Source of the DNA: Bacteroidales bacterium | Lineage (GTDB): Bacteria; Bacteroidota; Bacteroidia; Bacteroidales; UBA10428 | DNA: 54,114 nucleotides | Assembly (NCBI GenBank): GCA_016930375.1 | Contig: JAFGGU010000048.1 | Span: 1-54,114 of the forward strand | Direction of reading: 5' to 3' | Position numbers and translations under genes: made by a program | Notes under the pieces: model-generated | The model's input: only the letters and a program-made list of their open reading frames with translations | The model's database searches: none | Told to the model about the DNA's origin: nothing | Part shown: positions 21,001-27,519 of the stretch, one piece after another | How positions within the stretch are numbered: position 1 is the first letter of the stretch | How the letters are laid out: every line of letters starts with the position of its first letter

Positions 21001-24000
21001 CCATGACATGTGGTATGGCGCCATTATGGAAGACGGGGAAAACAATATGTGGTTTGGCACGATATCCGGCGGTCTGGTCAAATTCGACGGGACCAACTGG
21101 ACCGTATTCAATACAAGCACTAGCGGAATACCGAATGACCTGGTACTGGGTTCTTTGATGGATCATAACGGCGACATCTGGCTGGCACATGGATGGAGCA
21201 ACCAGGGTGTTTCACGATTCAATGGTTCCTATTTCCAGGTTTATAATACCGGCAATAGCGGATTGACCAGCGATGTCATCTCCAATATTTTTGAAGATCA
21301 CAACGGAAATCTCTGGTTTGGTTCCTGGGGAAACGGTGTCAGTAAATTCAACGGAACTACCTGGCAGAACTTCACCATGGAGAACAGTGGTCTAACGAGC
21401 AACAGTGTAAACTCCATCACCGAAGACGCCAATGGTGATATCTGGTTTTCGACATCTTATGGCCTCTGCAAATATGATGCACCGGATCAGGCCATTAAAG
21501 TGGTTGATGTGGTTGATTTCCCGGTCTGTGGCACCGCTGATGCAGCGATAACGGTCAGATTGCTGAATACGGGAACAGTAAACATTGATCAGTTTGATAT
21601 CACATACTCCATCAACGGAACAAGCATCGATCCGGTAGAAACAGTAGCTGTAACTTTAATCCCGGGTGACACGGTTTCATTTACCTTCTCAACACTTGCT
21701 GATCTGTCAGCAATGGGTAATTATACACTGTATGTCACCAGCCTTCTCAACGGTGGCGATCCACTCGCAAACGAATCCCTCGAAACGCAGTATTTTGTAT
21801 TCGGCAGTGATACATGGGAAGACTGGATTTCTTACAACCAGTGTAACGGGATGCCTGCCGGTAATGTAAGGTATGTCCTGGAGGACAGTCAGGGTAATAT
21901 CTGGGCAGCTCTCAACGGCACAGGTGTGGCTCGGCTGGATAACCTCTCCGGCACCTGGACATTGTACAATTCCGATAACAGTGGCTTTGATAATAACTCT
22001 TCTTCCGCGCTCTGCGAAGATCACCTGGGGAATATCTGGGTTGGGCTCGACGGTACTGCTGCTGTTGTCATGTTTGATGGCACATCATGGACCTCCAATA
22101 ATCCTGAAAATATTCATGTTCTTAGCATCATGGAAGACCATGCCGGCAACATGTGGTTCGGAACCTGGGGATATGGCGTCAGGAAATGGGATCGCGCGAG
22201 CGATACCTGGACGGCTTATACGACTGCGAACAGTGGCCTGCCCAGCAATGACATGTGGTATGGCGCTATCATGGAGGACAGTGAAAACAACATGTGGTTC
22301 GCCACACTGGGCGGAGGACTGGCCAAATTTGACGGAACCATATGGACCGTTTACAATTCCGGAAACAGCAGTATTCCCAACAATACCTACTGGGGATCGC
22401 TGCTGGACAGCCAGGGGAACATCTGGCTCGCACATGGTTGGGCCATGAACGACAACAACGTTAATGGTGTGACCAGGTTCGACGGGACCACCTTTACAAC
22501 CTACAACACAGGCAACAGCGGTATTGCATCGGATAAAATATTCAACATTTTTGAAGACTCCGAAGGCAGTCTGTGGTTTGGTTCCTGGGGTCAGGGTGTA
22601 AGCAGGTTTGACGGTACCTCCTGGGAAAATTTCACCATGGATAACAGCGGGCTTACCAGTAACTCGATCAATTCGATCGGACAGGACCATGAAGGCAATA
22701 TGTGGTTTGGGACTGGCAGGGGGATAGATGAATACGTTATGGGAACTGTCCCGCCCGAAACGCATTTTGTTCCTGTCTGGACCGGTAACGGCCAGGATCA
22801 CATGAATTTCTATGCCACATCTGCCACGATTGAAGGCATCCCGATGCAACCGGGCGATGAGATCGGTATTTTCGACGGGGACGCATGTGTAGGAACCGGC
22901 GTTCTTACTTTGGTTATCGATGATATTAATTACTTCGAGATCAGGGTATCACGCGATGAACCGACAACACCGGAAAAGGATGGCTACACGGCAGGCAATA
23001 CCGCCTCATTCAGGCTTTGGGATGACAGTGAACAACGAGAAATCGCAAACTGTAATGTTACCTATACCTCCGGAACCAATGTGTTTGATATCGGAGCAAC
23101 AACCTGGTATGAGATCAACGGTTATCTTACTGTAAACCAGGAAATCTCCCTGACCAATGGTTGGAACGTCTTTTCATTGTTTGTTACCCCGGATGATACT
23201 TCTATGATGGGCATTCTGCAACCGCTGATCAATGAAGGAAGCCTGATGAAGGTGCAAAATGAATCAGGCGCTGCTATTGAACAAATGCCCGGCGGTGCAT
23301 GGCTTGATAATATCCATTACTGGCGCAGGACCGAAGGCTACAAGATCAGGGTGAATGCTTCCACGACCCTTTCAGTGACCGGCAGACCTCTCTCGCAACC
23401 CGTGAATATTGGTCTTCTTGGCGGATGGAACATCATGGGTTATCCCTCCTCCACTCCCCAGGTTGCCATGACAGCATTGGATGAGCTTATCACTTCGGAA
23501 AACCTGCTGAAGGTGCAGTCCGAAACCGGTGCAGCGATTGAACCTATGCCCATGAACATGGGATGGATCGATAATATCCATAACCTGGAACCGGGTGAAG
23601 GATACAAGATCCGGGTTTCAATCGCAGATGTTCTGACCATTACCCCCTCGGACATTACAGGCGGACTCAAGTCGGCAAGCGCTGAGCTGCAACCGCAGCA
23701 TTTCCAGCCTAACTGGACCGGAAACGGGTATGATCATATGAATATTTACCTGACTGAAATGTCGGAAGTTTCGAATTTAAAACCCGGTGATGAGATCTCG
23801 GTTTATGATGGCGATGTCTGTGTAGGTGTTGCCGTGATCGGAAATCGATCTGAAAAGTTTGTTTCGGTGGCAGTATCAGCAGATGATCCAGCAACGACTG
23901 AGATCGATGGATTCGTGAAGGGCAATTCCATGAGCTTCAGAATTTGGAGGACTGCTGATAACAGCGAAACCCATGTAAACTCAGTGTACTTCTATGCAGG

Positions 24001-24352
24001 ATATACCGATGTATTTGAACCCATGGGAACGACGGTTGCCGGGGTAAGTATTCCTGCAAACGGAATGTCAGAACTTGTTACTTCCTTTGGTGACAATTAT
24101 CCGAATCCGTTTGTGCTTGAAACCACCTTCAACTTTACTTTGGGCGAAACTTTACCCGTGAACATCACCCTCTATAATTTACTGGGTGAAAAGGTGAAGA
24201 TCCTGGTTTCACAAACGATGGAAGGGGGTTCTTATACCTCGGTATGGGATGCAACCGACCATCGCAGTAACAGGGTTCCCCCCGGCATTTATATTTGCAG
24301 AATGATTGCCGGTGATTATGTGGCTGTAAAAACCGTGGAACTGACACAATAA
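12098..24352 (+). CDS. Giant exported repeat protein with T9SS sorting domain (4084 residues)
   Basis: ATG at 12098 starts a signal peptide of about 28 residues. In order (residues): Kre9/Knh1-like domain (29-115), LamG-like lectin fold (125-334), second Kre9-like domain (338-431), eight tandem 207-residue repeats (431-2088), right-handed beta-helix (2088-2401), an Ig-like domain with a DDGxHxDxGxGDG loop (2401-2510), CBM9-like domain (2512-2708), CARDB-like domain plus seven-bladed Reg_prop propeller (2711-3128), the same pair again (3129-3548), A module (3553-3673), duplicated B module (3676-3855), second A module (3865-3982) and T9SS type A sorting domain (3996-4084, GDNYPNPF). It is probably exported by T9SS and held at the surface or released. 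Carbohydrate binding or adhesion is inferred from LamG and CBM9; no catalytic site is apparent. A strong terminator follows directly. The frame is intact over 12 kb. Confidence 0.93.
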   Translation: MKNLYHCLTNCLICLLILTLSSLNGYTQITVQTPNGGEVWLIGASHDILWTPGGTSGNVRLEYSANGGTDWFEIVTSIPDGGSYSWSVPSNPSTDCIVRISDVDGDPVDVSDAAFVILPETLAGEYVTDANTIGLWHLNETSGTSAYDFSGNGNNGSIIGTTVGSGQFGSAREFYTASDQISVTNDESLNFGTGSYTIEFWVKAPPNSGGHPMHKRGNTTLGTTGRGWFTNIENNKIAISLYNDPTLDGEAGNCGIMSIRDVADDTWHHVAFVNTYESILCYIDGFLDSQAPIPWQGSPDNDGILDIGVNSHTGEFLGALDEIRISNKARTPDEFSVNPGIRINAPNGGEFWQGGNEYLISWNSFGTSGNVTLEFSRNNGIGWATIEAGITDNGNYSWDVPNEPCTECLIRVADTDGDPVDVSDGVFTVLDQFAPSAGYPHASSYHDRFRDGHEQYGIELSVMAQDPQGPGDISSVKVTLPDNSVWDLFDDGQHADGAPGDGNYGLNILTGAEPPALGDYIFTVADGSANTATATDALQQIISIPGNMTPANGAFMTVSEHPTFTWDAVPDVNNYYIDVMDVNGNNLWNYGDITTNSIEYNLNGAGQALTDGSIYQWQLQAFGNDGRSWQEPITFTYSSSTANPVAYNAYAGSMHSINFNGNENYALELYVNASDPQGPDNIASVTATSPTGAVYTLFDNGQNGDDPANNGRFGVHIWNFSDAPPLGTYTFTVTDIDDNTAVTSDVLQRVIDVPRNTLPLNNAVVNTSTPTFSWDGVSEASYYWIGVHDMQHNNVWSQNDINGTSIVYNDNLSGLPLIEGQMYQWQVSTQVDDGRSWHEWTTFIYSDNTTDPFVSDPGVYSMHHGDDCGNEGYGLELFVNAADPQGSGNISSVTVTSPTGAIYSLFDNGQNGDDEANNGRYGVHIWEFNQTPPPLGTYTFTVTDVEGHTTSVSDVLDNVIDYPRNLNPANNTIISDGNITFTWQAVSGVTDYGVSIRDNTNNQIWSGNTATNSIEYSGPAFIDGNTYNWNVGTSTVIDARSWHDGATFIYSSDPDKPLISYTQVYTVHDRFTNGTEQYRLELNADVADPQGIADITSVTVTAPGGEIYTLYNDGMHGDGNAGDNRFSNYDLPMTVAPAIGDYTFTATDGSAHTATVMDPLQSIPAVPENMSPLHGGIVNSPNPIYTWDAVQGATSYAIDVQDIQGNNVWNRNDLSTNSVEHNYDGIGSDLSPNHGYRWQLQAYTEEGRSWQEWLTFTYSTDGISPVAENPSVQSRHWGRDQVYENYGLELRLNVMDPQGLENIASVTVAAPGGAVFELYDDGQHADNGAGDGYFGNNIWNLTEAPVTGEYVFTVTDEQTNTAAMNDILDHVIDIPRNIQPAQNSFVTTATPTLSWNEVPGATSYWIDVNDGNTSVWSRGDITGTSIVYNDNATGQALQEGRTYYLNVNAGYDDAISWHDNVTFTYSTDLVTPIASQPGVRSMHRGDDQGNEGWALELYVIAGDPQGPGNIQTVTATSPDNVTYTLYDDGMNGDPQANDGSYGIHIWSFNEAPPPLGEYVFTVTDNDLHAATARDNLDLIIDYPRNIQPVNNSVINSPTPVLSWDAVPGVSNYWVTVFDANNNNIWNQEVTGGTSVQYSGPELQQEVTYHWQVDASLDDSRSWHDWSSFAWSSDPYKPFIGNSGLWYRHYGDDEGTDQYYIELMARVNDPQGLDDIQSVTLTTPNLEVITLSRNDGDPGAWNGQWSSNQPPALGDYTYTVTDLAELTDTQIHALAQAQDFPRNVQPANNEFVSTATPTFSWDPVEGITGYHVTVYDINYNQLWNQDIPVGVTSVVYNNDGTGQLLTEGSKYRWEISTWGDHCATWHNMISFTYSTNTENPLFTYANVFSMYHGNNAGSEHAGIRLMADVNDPQGLSDIQSVTVTSPDFVTYTLYDDGQHGDDGPGDGRYGDYVWDLPQAPAVGIYSFNVTDNSVNSSISTDILDYAIDYPRTIIPENNGILTPVSPVFSWNPVEHAESYFIYVYESNGWDIVWTKNGITDTSVLYNDDATGIPLTEGSIYTWEVFVDAYDGHSWHELSTFAYRSNTDRTIHVNIGNTSGIEDGSESHAYNTIQEAIDASIGGDVILVWPGTYSENLNINNKNIILNSLFANSGDENDVLNTIIDGNLNGTVLVVQSSDLTIHGFTIQNGQAPSFGAGGIQFENCGYCIVSNCIIKHNNGIGQDEWGAGGIISEGGNLSLYNCIITENYTSGGAAGIRASNGEINVVNTLIGNNAGNLALHYDNVSGNIMNTTIVNNSRAFGFNNSPVIIFNSIEWNNNSDSWGNPGSVRYSCTQVPMFGTGVIHTNPVFMNINMGDYHLQVNSPCIDSGDPDFAYNDPDGTRNDMGHYGSATGSSYTYLDGPPVLNYVNVNPAYVTSGQQLTITASLLDAQTLVSSVTADIESPDETVIASVLLYDDGAHSDNGAGDGIFGNSVADNWTSGQHYFVDLVASDDNSNVLSVNSASGFDGIISPDNVNLPFTHEVMNVNGLDDEPVWNSIAAVPVTKHLWGPIDNAGDLSASFKACWNLDSLFVLINVVDDSLDNIHGTQGWDNDKISLYLDMDNSRGSFYDQNDWDMTVIWEGGFNPNRNFSGFRYVHQTNANHDGYQLEMALSLKDLGYPLAETLGFDIDIMDRDGEDPATALLFWNSEINLNYTNPGLNGIATLLDYDANMPDQALKVVDLVDFAECATGAAEVKVLITNFGILPVEQFDIMYSLNGDTIDPVETVNMIINPGDTVEYTFTTPAVLTVTGRYSFNIATLLNSGDPHANFALTTERFVFGTDAYERWTTYSTCNGLPDNSTRFVMEDSQGNIWAGTSNGGAAKLDHDTGLWEVFNSDNSGFSNNNAITVFEDSYGIIWIGLDGEDGIVRSFDGTNWTSNNLGNVHVLTMFEDHAGNMWFGTWGSSGLRKWERSTDTWTTYNNQNSGLPSHDMWYGAIMEDGENNMWFGTISGGLVKFDGTNWTVFNTSTSGIPNDLVLGSLMDHNGDIWLAHGWSNQGVSRFNGSYFQVYNTGNSGLTSDVISNIFEDHNGNLWFGSWGNGVSKFNGTTWQNFTMENSGLTSNSVNSITEDANGDIWFSTSYGLCKYDAPDQAIKVVDVVDFPVCGTADAAITVRLLNTGTVNIDQFDITYSINGTSIDPVETVAVTLIPGDTVSFTFSTLADLSAMGNYTLYVTSLLNGGDPLANESLETQYFVFGSDTWEDWISYNQCNGMPAGNVRYVLEDSQGNIWAALNGTGVARLDNLSGTWTLYNSDNSGFDNNSSSALCEDHLGNIWVGLDGTAAVVMFDGTSWTSNNPENIHVLSIMEDHAGNMWFGTWGYGVRKWDRASDTWTAYTTANSGLPSNDMWYGAIMEDSENNMWFATLGGGLAKFDGTIWTVYNSGNSSIPNNTYWGSLLDSQGNIWLAHGWAMNDNNVNGVTRFDGTTFTTYNTGNSGIASDKIFNIFEDSEGSLWFGSWGQGVSRFDGTSWENFTMDNSGLTSNSINSIGQDHEGNMWFGTGRGIDEYVMGTVPPETHFVPVWTGNGQDHMNFYATSATIEGIPMQPGDEIGIFDGDACVGTGVLTLVIDDINYFEIRVSRDEPTTPEKDGYTAGNTASFRLWDDSEQREIANCNVTYTSGTNVFDIGATTWYEINGYLTVNQEISLTNGWNVFSLFVTPDDTSMMGILQPLINEGSLMKVQNESGAAIEQMPGGAWLDNIHYWRRTEGYKIRVNASTTLSVTGRPLSQPVNIGLLGGWNIMGYPSSTPQVAMTALDELITSENLLKVQSETGAAIEPMPMNMGWIDNIHNLEPGEGYKIRVSIADVLTITPSDITGGLKSASAELQPQHFQPNWTGNGYDHMNIYLTEMSEVSNLKPGDEISVYDGDVCVGVAVIGNRSEKFVSVAVSADDPATTEIDGFVKGNSMSFRIWRTADNSETHVNSVYFYAGYTDVFEPMGTTVAGVSIPANGMSELVTSFGDNYPNPFVLETTFNFTLGETLPVNITLYNLLGEKVKILVSQTMEGGSYTSVWDATDHRSNRVPPGIYICRMIAGDYVAVKTVELTQ
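13390..18360 (+). repeat. Eight tandem ~621-bp coding repeats inside the giant protein
   Basis: Each unit of about 207 residues has two parts. First comes a beta-sandwich with MH-GDD, NE-Y-LEL, DPQG, SVTVTSP and an Asp-rich loop (DDGQHGDDGPGDG). Second comes an FnIII-like part with YPRN-PANN, TFSWDxV and DGRSWHE...FTYS. The units begin near FAPSAGYP, VAYNAYAG, FVSDPGVY, LISYTQVY, VAENPSVQ, IASQPGVR, FIGNSGLW and LFTYANVF. Unit 7 is slightly shortened in its Asp loop. The Asp loop suggests calcium binding, as in related 'choice-of-anchor'-like domains; this is inference. Confidence 0.88.
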
Positions 24353-24360
24353 CATAAATT

Positions 24361-24388
24361 AAAAGCCCGGAAAATTCCGGGCTTTTTT
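24361..24388 (+). terminator. Rho-independent terminator after the giant gene
   Basis: AAAAGCCCGGAA pairs perfectly with TTCCGGGCTTTT around a two-base loop and ends in a run of six T. It starts 9 bp after the stop codon of the 4084-residue gene and should separate that gene from the next pair. Confidence 0.92.
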
Positions 24389-24427
24389 CACCCGGAAAAT
24401 TATTTCAATATCATAAATTTTTTTTCT

Positions 24428-25708
24428 ATGAAACAAAGAATCTTCTTCAACACTGCAATTCTGACGATCCTGCTGAATTTAGTCATTTCGTTTGCAGAAG
24501 CACAAATACCAAGATTGATAAATTACCAGGCCAGGCTGGTAAACCCGGCGACAAATCTGCCGGTCGCTGATGGAACATACAACCTGGTTTTTGCAATTTA
24601 TGAAACAACAGAAGGGGGTATTCCGATCTGGTCGGAAACACAGAGTGTGCAAATCACTAACGGGATTTATTCGTTGCTTCTGGGTTCGTTGAATCCGCTT
24701 GATCTTTCTCTTTTCGAGGGATCTCCAAGGTATCTCGGAGTAGCCGTCGGCGCCGAGCCTGAGATGGTCCCACGGAAACAAATGGTTAGTGTTCCGTATG
24801 CTTTACACTCCCAGACAGCAGAGAGTTTAACAGGAATAATCACCGACACCACAATTTGGAAGAGGAACCTGGATGATATTTATTATATTCAAGGCAAGGT
24901 AGGCATCGGAACCTCTGCACCCGATCCTAGTGCAGCCCTTGATATCAGCAGTACATCCAAGGGATTTTTATCCCCGCGCATGACACAGTTGCAGAGAGAT
25001 TTCATAGCACCAGTAGAAGGACTTATGATCTATAACCTGACAACTAAAAAGCCCAATTTTTACAATGGCGAGGAATGGATGAATTACGATGGCACCTCAG
25101 CAGCATCTCCTCCTACTGATGCTGATGGAAATATTTATAACACGGTTGTTATTGGCACGCAGACCTGGTTGGTGGAAAATTTAAAATCAACCAAATATCG
25201 CAATGGTGACATTATTGGAACTACAACACCGGCGATTATGGATATAAGCTCTGAAAGCACTCCAAAATATCAATGGCCTTATGATGGAAATGAAGATAAT
25301 GTTGCCGTCTATGGCAGATTATATACTTGGTATGCGATTACTGACAGCCGAAATGTTTGCCCGTCAGGCTGGCATGTGCCAAATGACATTGAATGGTCAG
25401 TTTTAGCGGAATTTCTCGGCGGCGCAAGTGTAGCCGGTGGAAAACTCAAAGAAACCGGTACATCACACTGGAACCCACCCAATACCGGGGCCAGTAACGA
25501 ATCAGGGTTTACAGCACTTCCCGGGGGTGGCCGATATTCCTCTGCATTTGGCTATATGGGCGGATACGGACATTACATGAGCTCTGACGAAGTTGATGCT
25601 GACAATGCCGGGGGAAGGATTTTTGCTTATGATAACGGCATACTCGACAACTATGGCAGTCAAAAAAGTTCCGGTTTTTCAGTACGCTGTATAAAGGATG
25701 CTGAATGA
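24428..25708 (+). CDS. Exported FISUMP-domain protein with tail-fibre-like N-terminus
   Basis: 426 residues; signal peptide of about 26 residues ending FAEAQ. Residues 27-135 resemble the 'NYQARL...LVFAIYE...SETQSV...GIYSLLLGS...YLGVAVG' region found in exported tail-fibre-like proteins. Residues about 155-225 carry VGIGTSAPDPSAALDIS and GLMIYN, typical of such stalks. Residues 235-425 are a FISUMP domain (Fibrobacter succinogenes major paralogous domain): GTQTWLVENLKSTKY, CPSGWHVP, SGFTALPGG and FSVRCIKD. The usual WSST motif is replaced by YMSSDE. It has no T9SS sorting domain. It starts 39 bp after the terminator and is followed after 32 bp by the next gene, so the two are probably co-transcribed, but I see no clear promoter in the short gap. 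Function unknown. Confidence 0.85.
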   Translation: MKQRIFFNTAILTILLNLVISFAEAQIPRLINYQARLVNPATNLPVADGTYNLVFAIYETTEGGIPIWSETQSVQITNGIYSLLLGSLNPLDLSLFEGSPRYLGVAVGAEPEMVPRKQMVSVPYALHSQTAESLTGIITDTTIWKRNLDDIYYIQGKVGIGTSAPDPSAALDISSTSKGFLSPRMTQLQRDFIAPVEGLMIYNLTTKKPNFYNGEEWMNYDGTSAASPPTDADGNIYNTVVIGTQTWLVENLKSTKYRNGDIIGTTTPAIMDISSESTPKYQWPYDGNEDNVAVYGRLYTWYAITDSRNVCPSGWHVPNDIEWSVLAEFLGGASVAGGKLKETGTSHWNPPNTGASNESGFTALPGGGRYSSAFGYMGGYGHYMSSDEVDADNAGGRIFAYDNGILDNYGSQKSSGFSVRCIKDAE

Positions 25709-25740
25709 TAAAGCCTTTTTTAAAAATCTAAGGTATAAAA

Positions 25741-27213
25741 ATGTATACAACATCAACTAAAAGATGGCCGGTTACTGTCTTGATATTCTTCCTTTGCGTT
25801 TTTAACGGCATAAGCCAGATCACTTCAACTTCTTTTGATGCATTCGGGGCATTTGGCGGGGTGAGCAGTTCTGCAAATTACCGTGAACTGGGACTTGGCG
25901 GTCAGTCATTCTCAATAGGCATTGCCCAGAACTCAATATATCAAAACGAAGCGGGATTTGTCTATCTCCTAATAAACCTGTCCAATCCGACAGTTCAGGA
26001 GATCCTGCTTCAGAACGGATGGAATATATTCTCCCTCCATGTTTATCCTGACAATGCCAATATGTTAAGTATTTTACAGCCCCTTATCGATGAAGGCATC
26101 CTGGTGAAGGTCCAGGATGAAACAGGTGCGGCGATTGAAATCATTCCGGGATCAGGAACCTGGCTCAATAATATCGGAGACTGGACTGTCACCGAAGGCT
26201 ACAAGATCCGTTTGAATGCGCCTTCTATACTTTCTGTCGCTGGTCAGCCCGCTACACAGCCTGTGGCCATCTCACTGCTGGCCGGGTGGAACATCATCGG
26301 GTATCCTGCTTCTTCTTCCCAGGAAGCCCTTGCTGTGCTGGATGAACTGATCACGTCAAACACCCTGCTGAAAGTGCAGTCCGAAACCGGTACTGCCATC
26401 GAACCGATGCCCCTGAATGCAGGATGGATCGACAATATCGGAAATTTTGAACCCGGTGAAGGTTACAAGGTACGTGTATCCAATAATGATCTTCTGACCA
26501 TCACACCAACAGGATCGGCCGGACTTAAATCCGCACAGGCGTTCAGCAGCGCTCCGCAGCATTTCATCCCGGCATGGGAAGGAAACGGGTATGACCACAT
26601 GAACATATACCTGACTGAAATTTCAAATCCCTCTGGTTTGCAGTCCGGAGATGAAATTGCCGTCTATGACGGTGATATCTGCGTAGGTGCTGCTGTAGTA
26701 AACAACCCAACCGACAAGTTTCTCCCTGTTGCCGTATCCGCTGATGATCCGGTGACCCCGGAAACCGATGGATTTATGAAAGGGCATGCCATGCACTTCA
26801 GGATCTGGAGGGCAAATGACAACAAAGAAATCCCTGTTAACTCAGTACGTTTCTTTGCAGGATATACTGACGTATTTGAACCGATGGGAACCACTGCTGC
26901 ATCAGTTTACTTTCCTGCTGAAGGACCAGAAGGGCTGATCACTTCCCTGGGTGATAATTATCCGAATCCGTTCCAGCTTGAAACCACATTTGAATTCACT
27001 TTGGGTGAAACCTTACCGGTGAATATTACCCTTTTTAACCTGCTGGGAGAAAAAGTGAAGATCCTGGTCTCGCAAAAAATGGACAGCGGATCCTATACCG
27101 CTGTTTGGAATGCCACGGATCAGGGTGGCAATAAGGTCCCTCCCGGTATATATATATGTAAAATGATTGCCGGTAACTATGTTTCGGTCAAAACAATCGA
27201 GGTAATGCAATAG
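25741..27213 (+). CDS. Exported protein made of the B-B-A-T9SS cassette
   Basis: 490 residues with a signal peptide ending FNGISQ (about 26). A short N-terminal part (26-78, SSANYRELGLGGQSFSIG) is of a type common before surface domains. It is followed by the duplicated B module (about 82-265), one A module (274-389) and a T9SS type A sorting domain (402-490, GDNYPNPF). It is the smallest bearer of the cassette and has almost no extra domain, so it shows what the cassette alone looks like. Its C-terminus is most like that of the 4084-residue protein (LPVNITLxNLLGEKVKILVSQ in both). It lies 32 bp after the FISUMP gene; the two products may act together. Confidence 0.88.
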   Translation: MYTTSTKRWPVTVLIFFLCVFNGISQITSTSFDAFGAFGGVSSSANYRELGLGGQSFSIGIAQNSIYQNEAGFVYLLINLSNPTVQEILLQNGWNIFSLHVYPDNANMLSILQPLIDEGILVKVQDETGAAIEIIPGSGTWLNNIGDWTVTEGYKIRLNAPSILSVAGQPATQPVAISLLAGWNIIGYPASSSQEALAVLDELITSNTLLKVQSETGTAIEPMPLNAGWIDNIGNFEPGEGYKVRVSNNDLLTITPTGSAGLKSAQAFSSAPQHFIPAWEGNGYDHMNIYLTEISNPSGLQSGDEIAVYDGDICVGAAVVNNPTDKFLPVAVSADDPVTPETDGFMKGHAMHFRIWRANDNKEIPVNSVRFFAGYTDVFEPMGTTAASVYFPAEGPEGLITSLGDNYPNPFQLETTFEFTLGETLPVNITLFNLLGEKVKILVSQKMDSGSYTAVWNATDQGGNKVPPGIYICKMIAGNYVSVKTIEVMQ

Positions 27214-27340
27214 CAAAAGAAGATCAACCAGTATATAGTTCTGATATTACCGGGAAACTGGCATCCTTATTCCTTCCATCAATAAATCGCCTAGTCCACA
27301 ATGGTATATTCTATTTGCTCATCAGAAATCGCTATTTCAT

Positions 27341-27401
27341 AAAAATACCACTTTGGGTGTATTGATACATTGTTAGCCAAATGTTATTTTTATAACGGAC
27401 C
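27341..27401 (+). promoter_or_regulatory. Locus promoter, copy 2
   Basis: The 26-bp element at 27341-27366 is identical to copy 1. The -7-like box TATTTTTAT lies at 27385-27393 with the same 20-bp spacing from TTG. It is followed by GGACC in place of CGACC. A start near 27400 gives a leader of about 120 nt to the ATG at 27520. The 306-bp gap upstream of the gene otherwise shows no feature. Confidence 0.8.
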
Positions 27402-27431
27402 TAAATTAATATCTATACCCTAACCCCATTT

Positions 27432-27449
27432 CTTTCATGCCTTTGAAAG
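27432..27449 (+). promoter_or_regulatory. Leader hairpin, copy 2
   Basis: CTTTCA and TGAAAG flank a 6-nt loop, the same stem as at 11909-11926 with a different loop. The preserved stem with changed loop supports pairing rather than chance. Confidence 0.5.
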
Positions 27450-27519
27450 AATTTTATTCCTTTTCTCACCTTGGCATTTTACCTCGGTACCTCCTATGAA
27501 CCTCTCAATATTTCACACA

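Noticed and set aside
22085..22849. Minus-strand open frame of 254 codons within the second propeller
   Set aside because: It arises from repeated Gly/Asp/Trp-rich propeller codons read backwards; no independent evidence.
24389..24427. A fifth copy of the locus promoter before the FISUMP gene
   Set aside because: The 39-bp gap after the terminator contains neither the AATAC-N10-GTATT dyad nor the CGACCC string.
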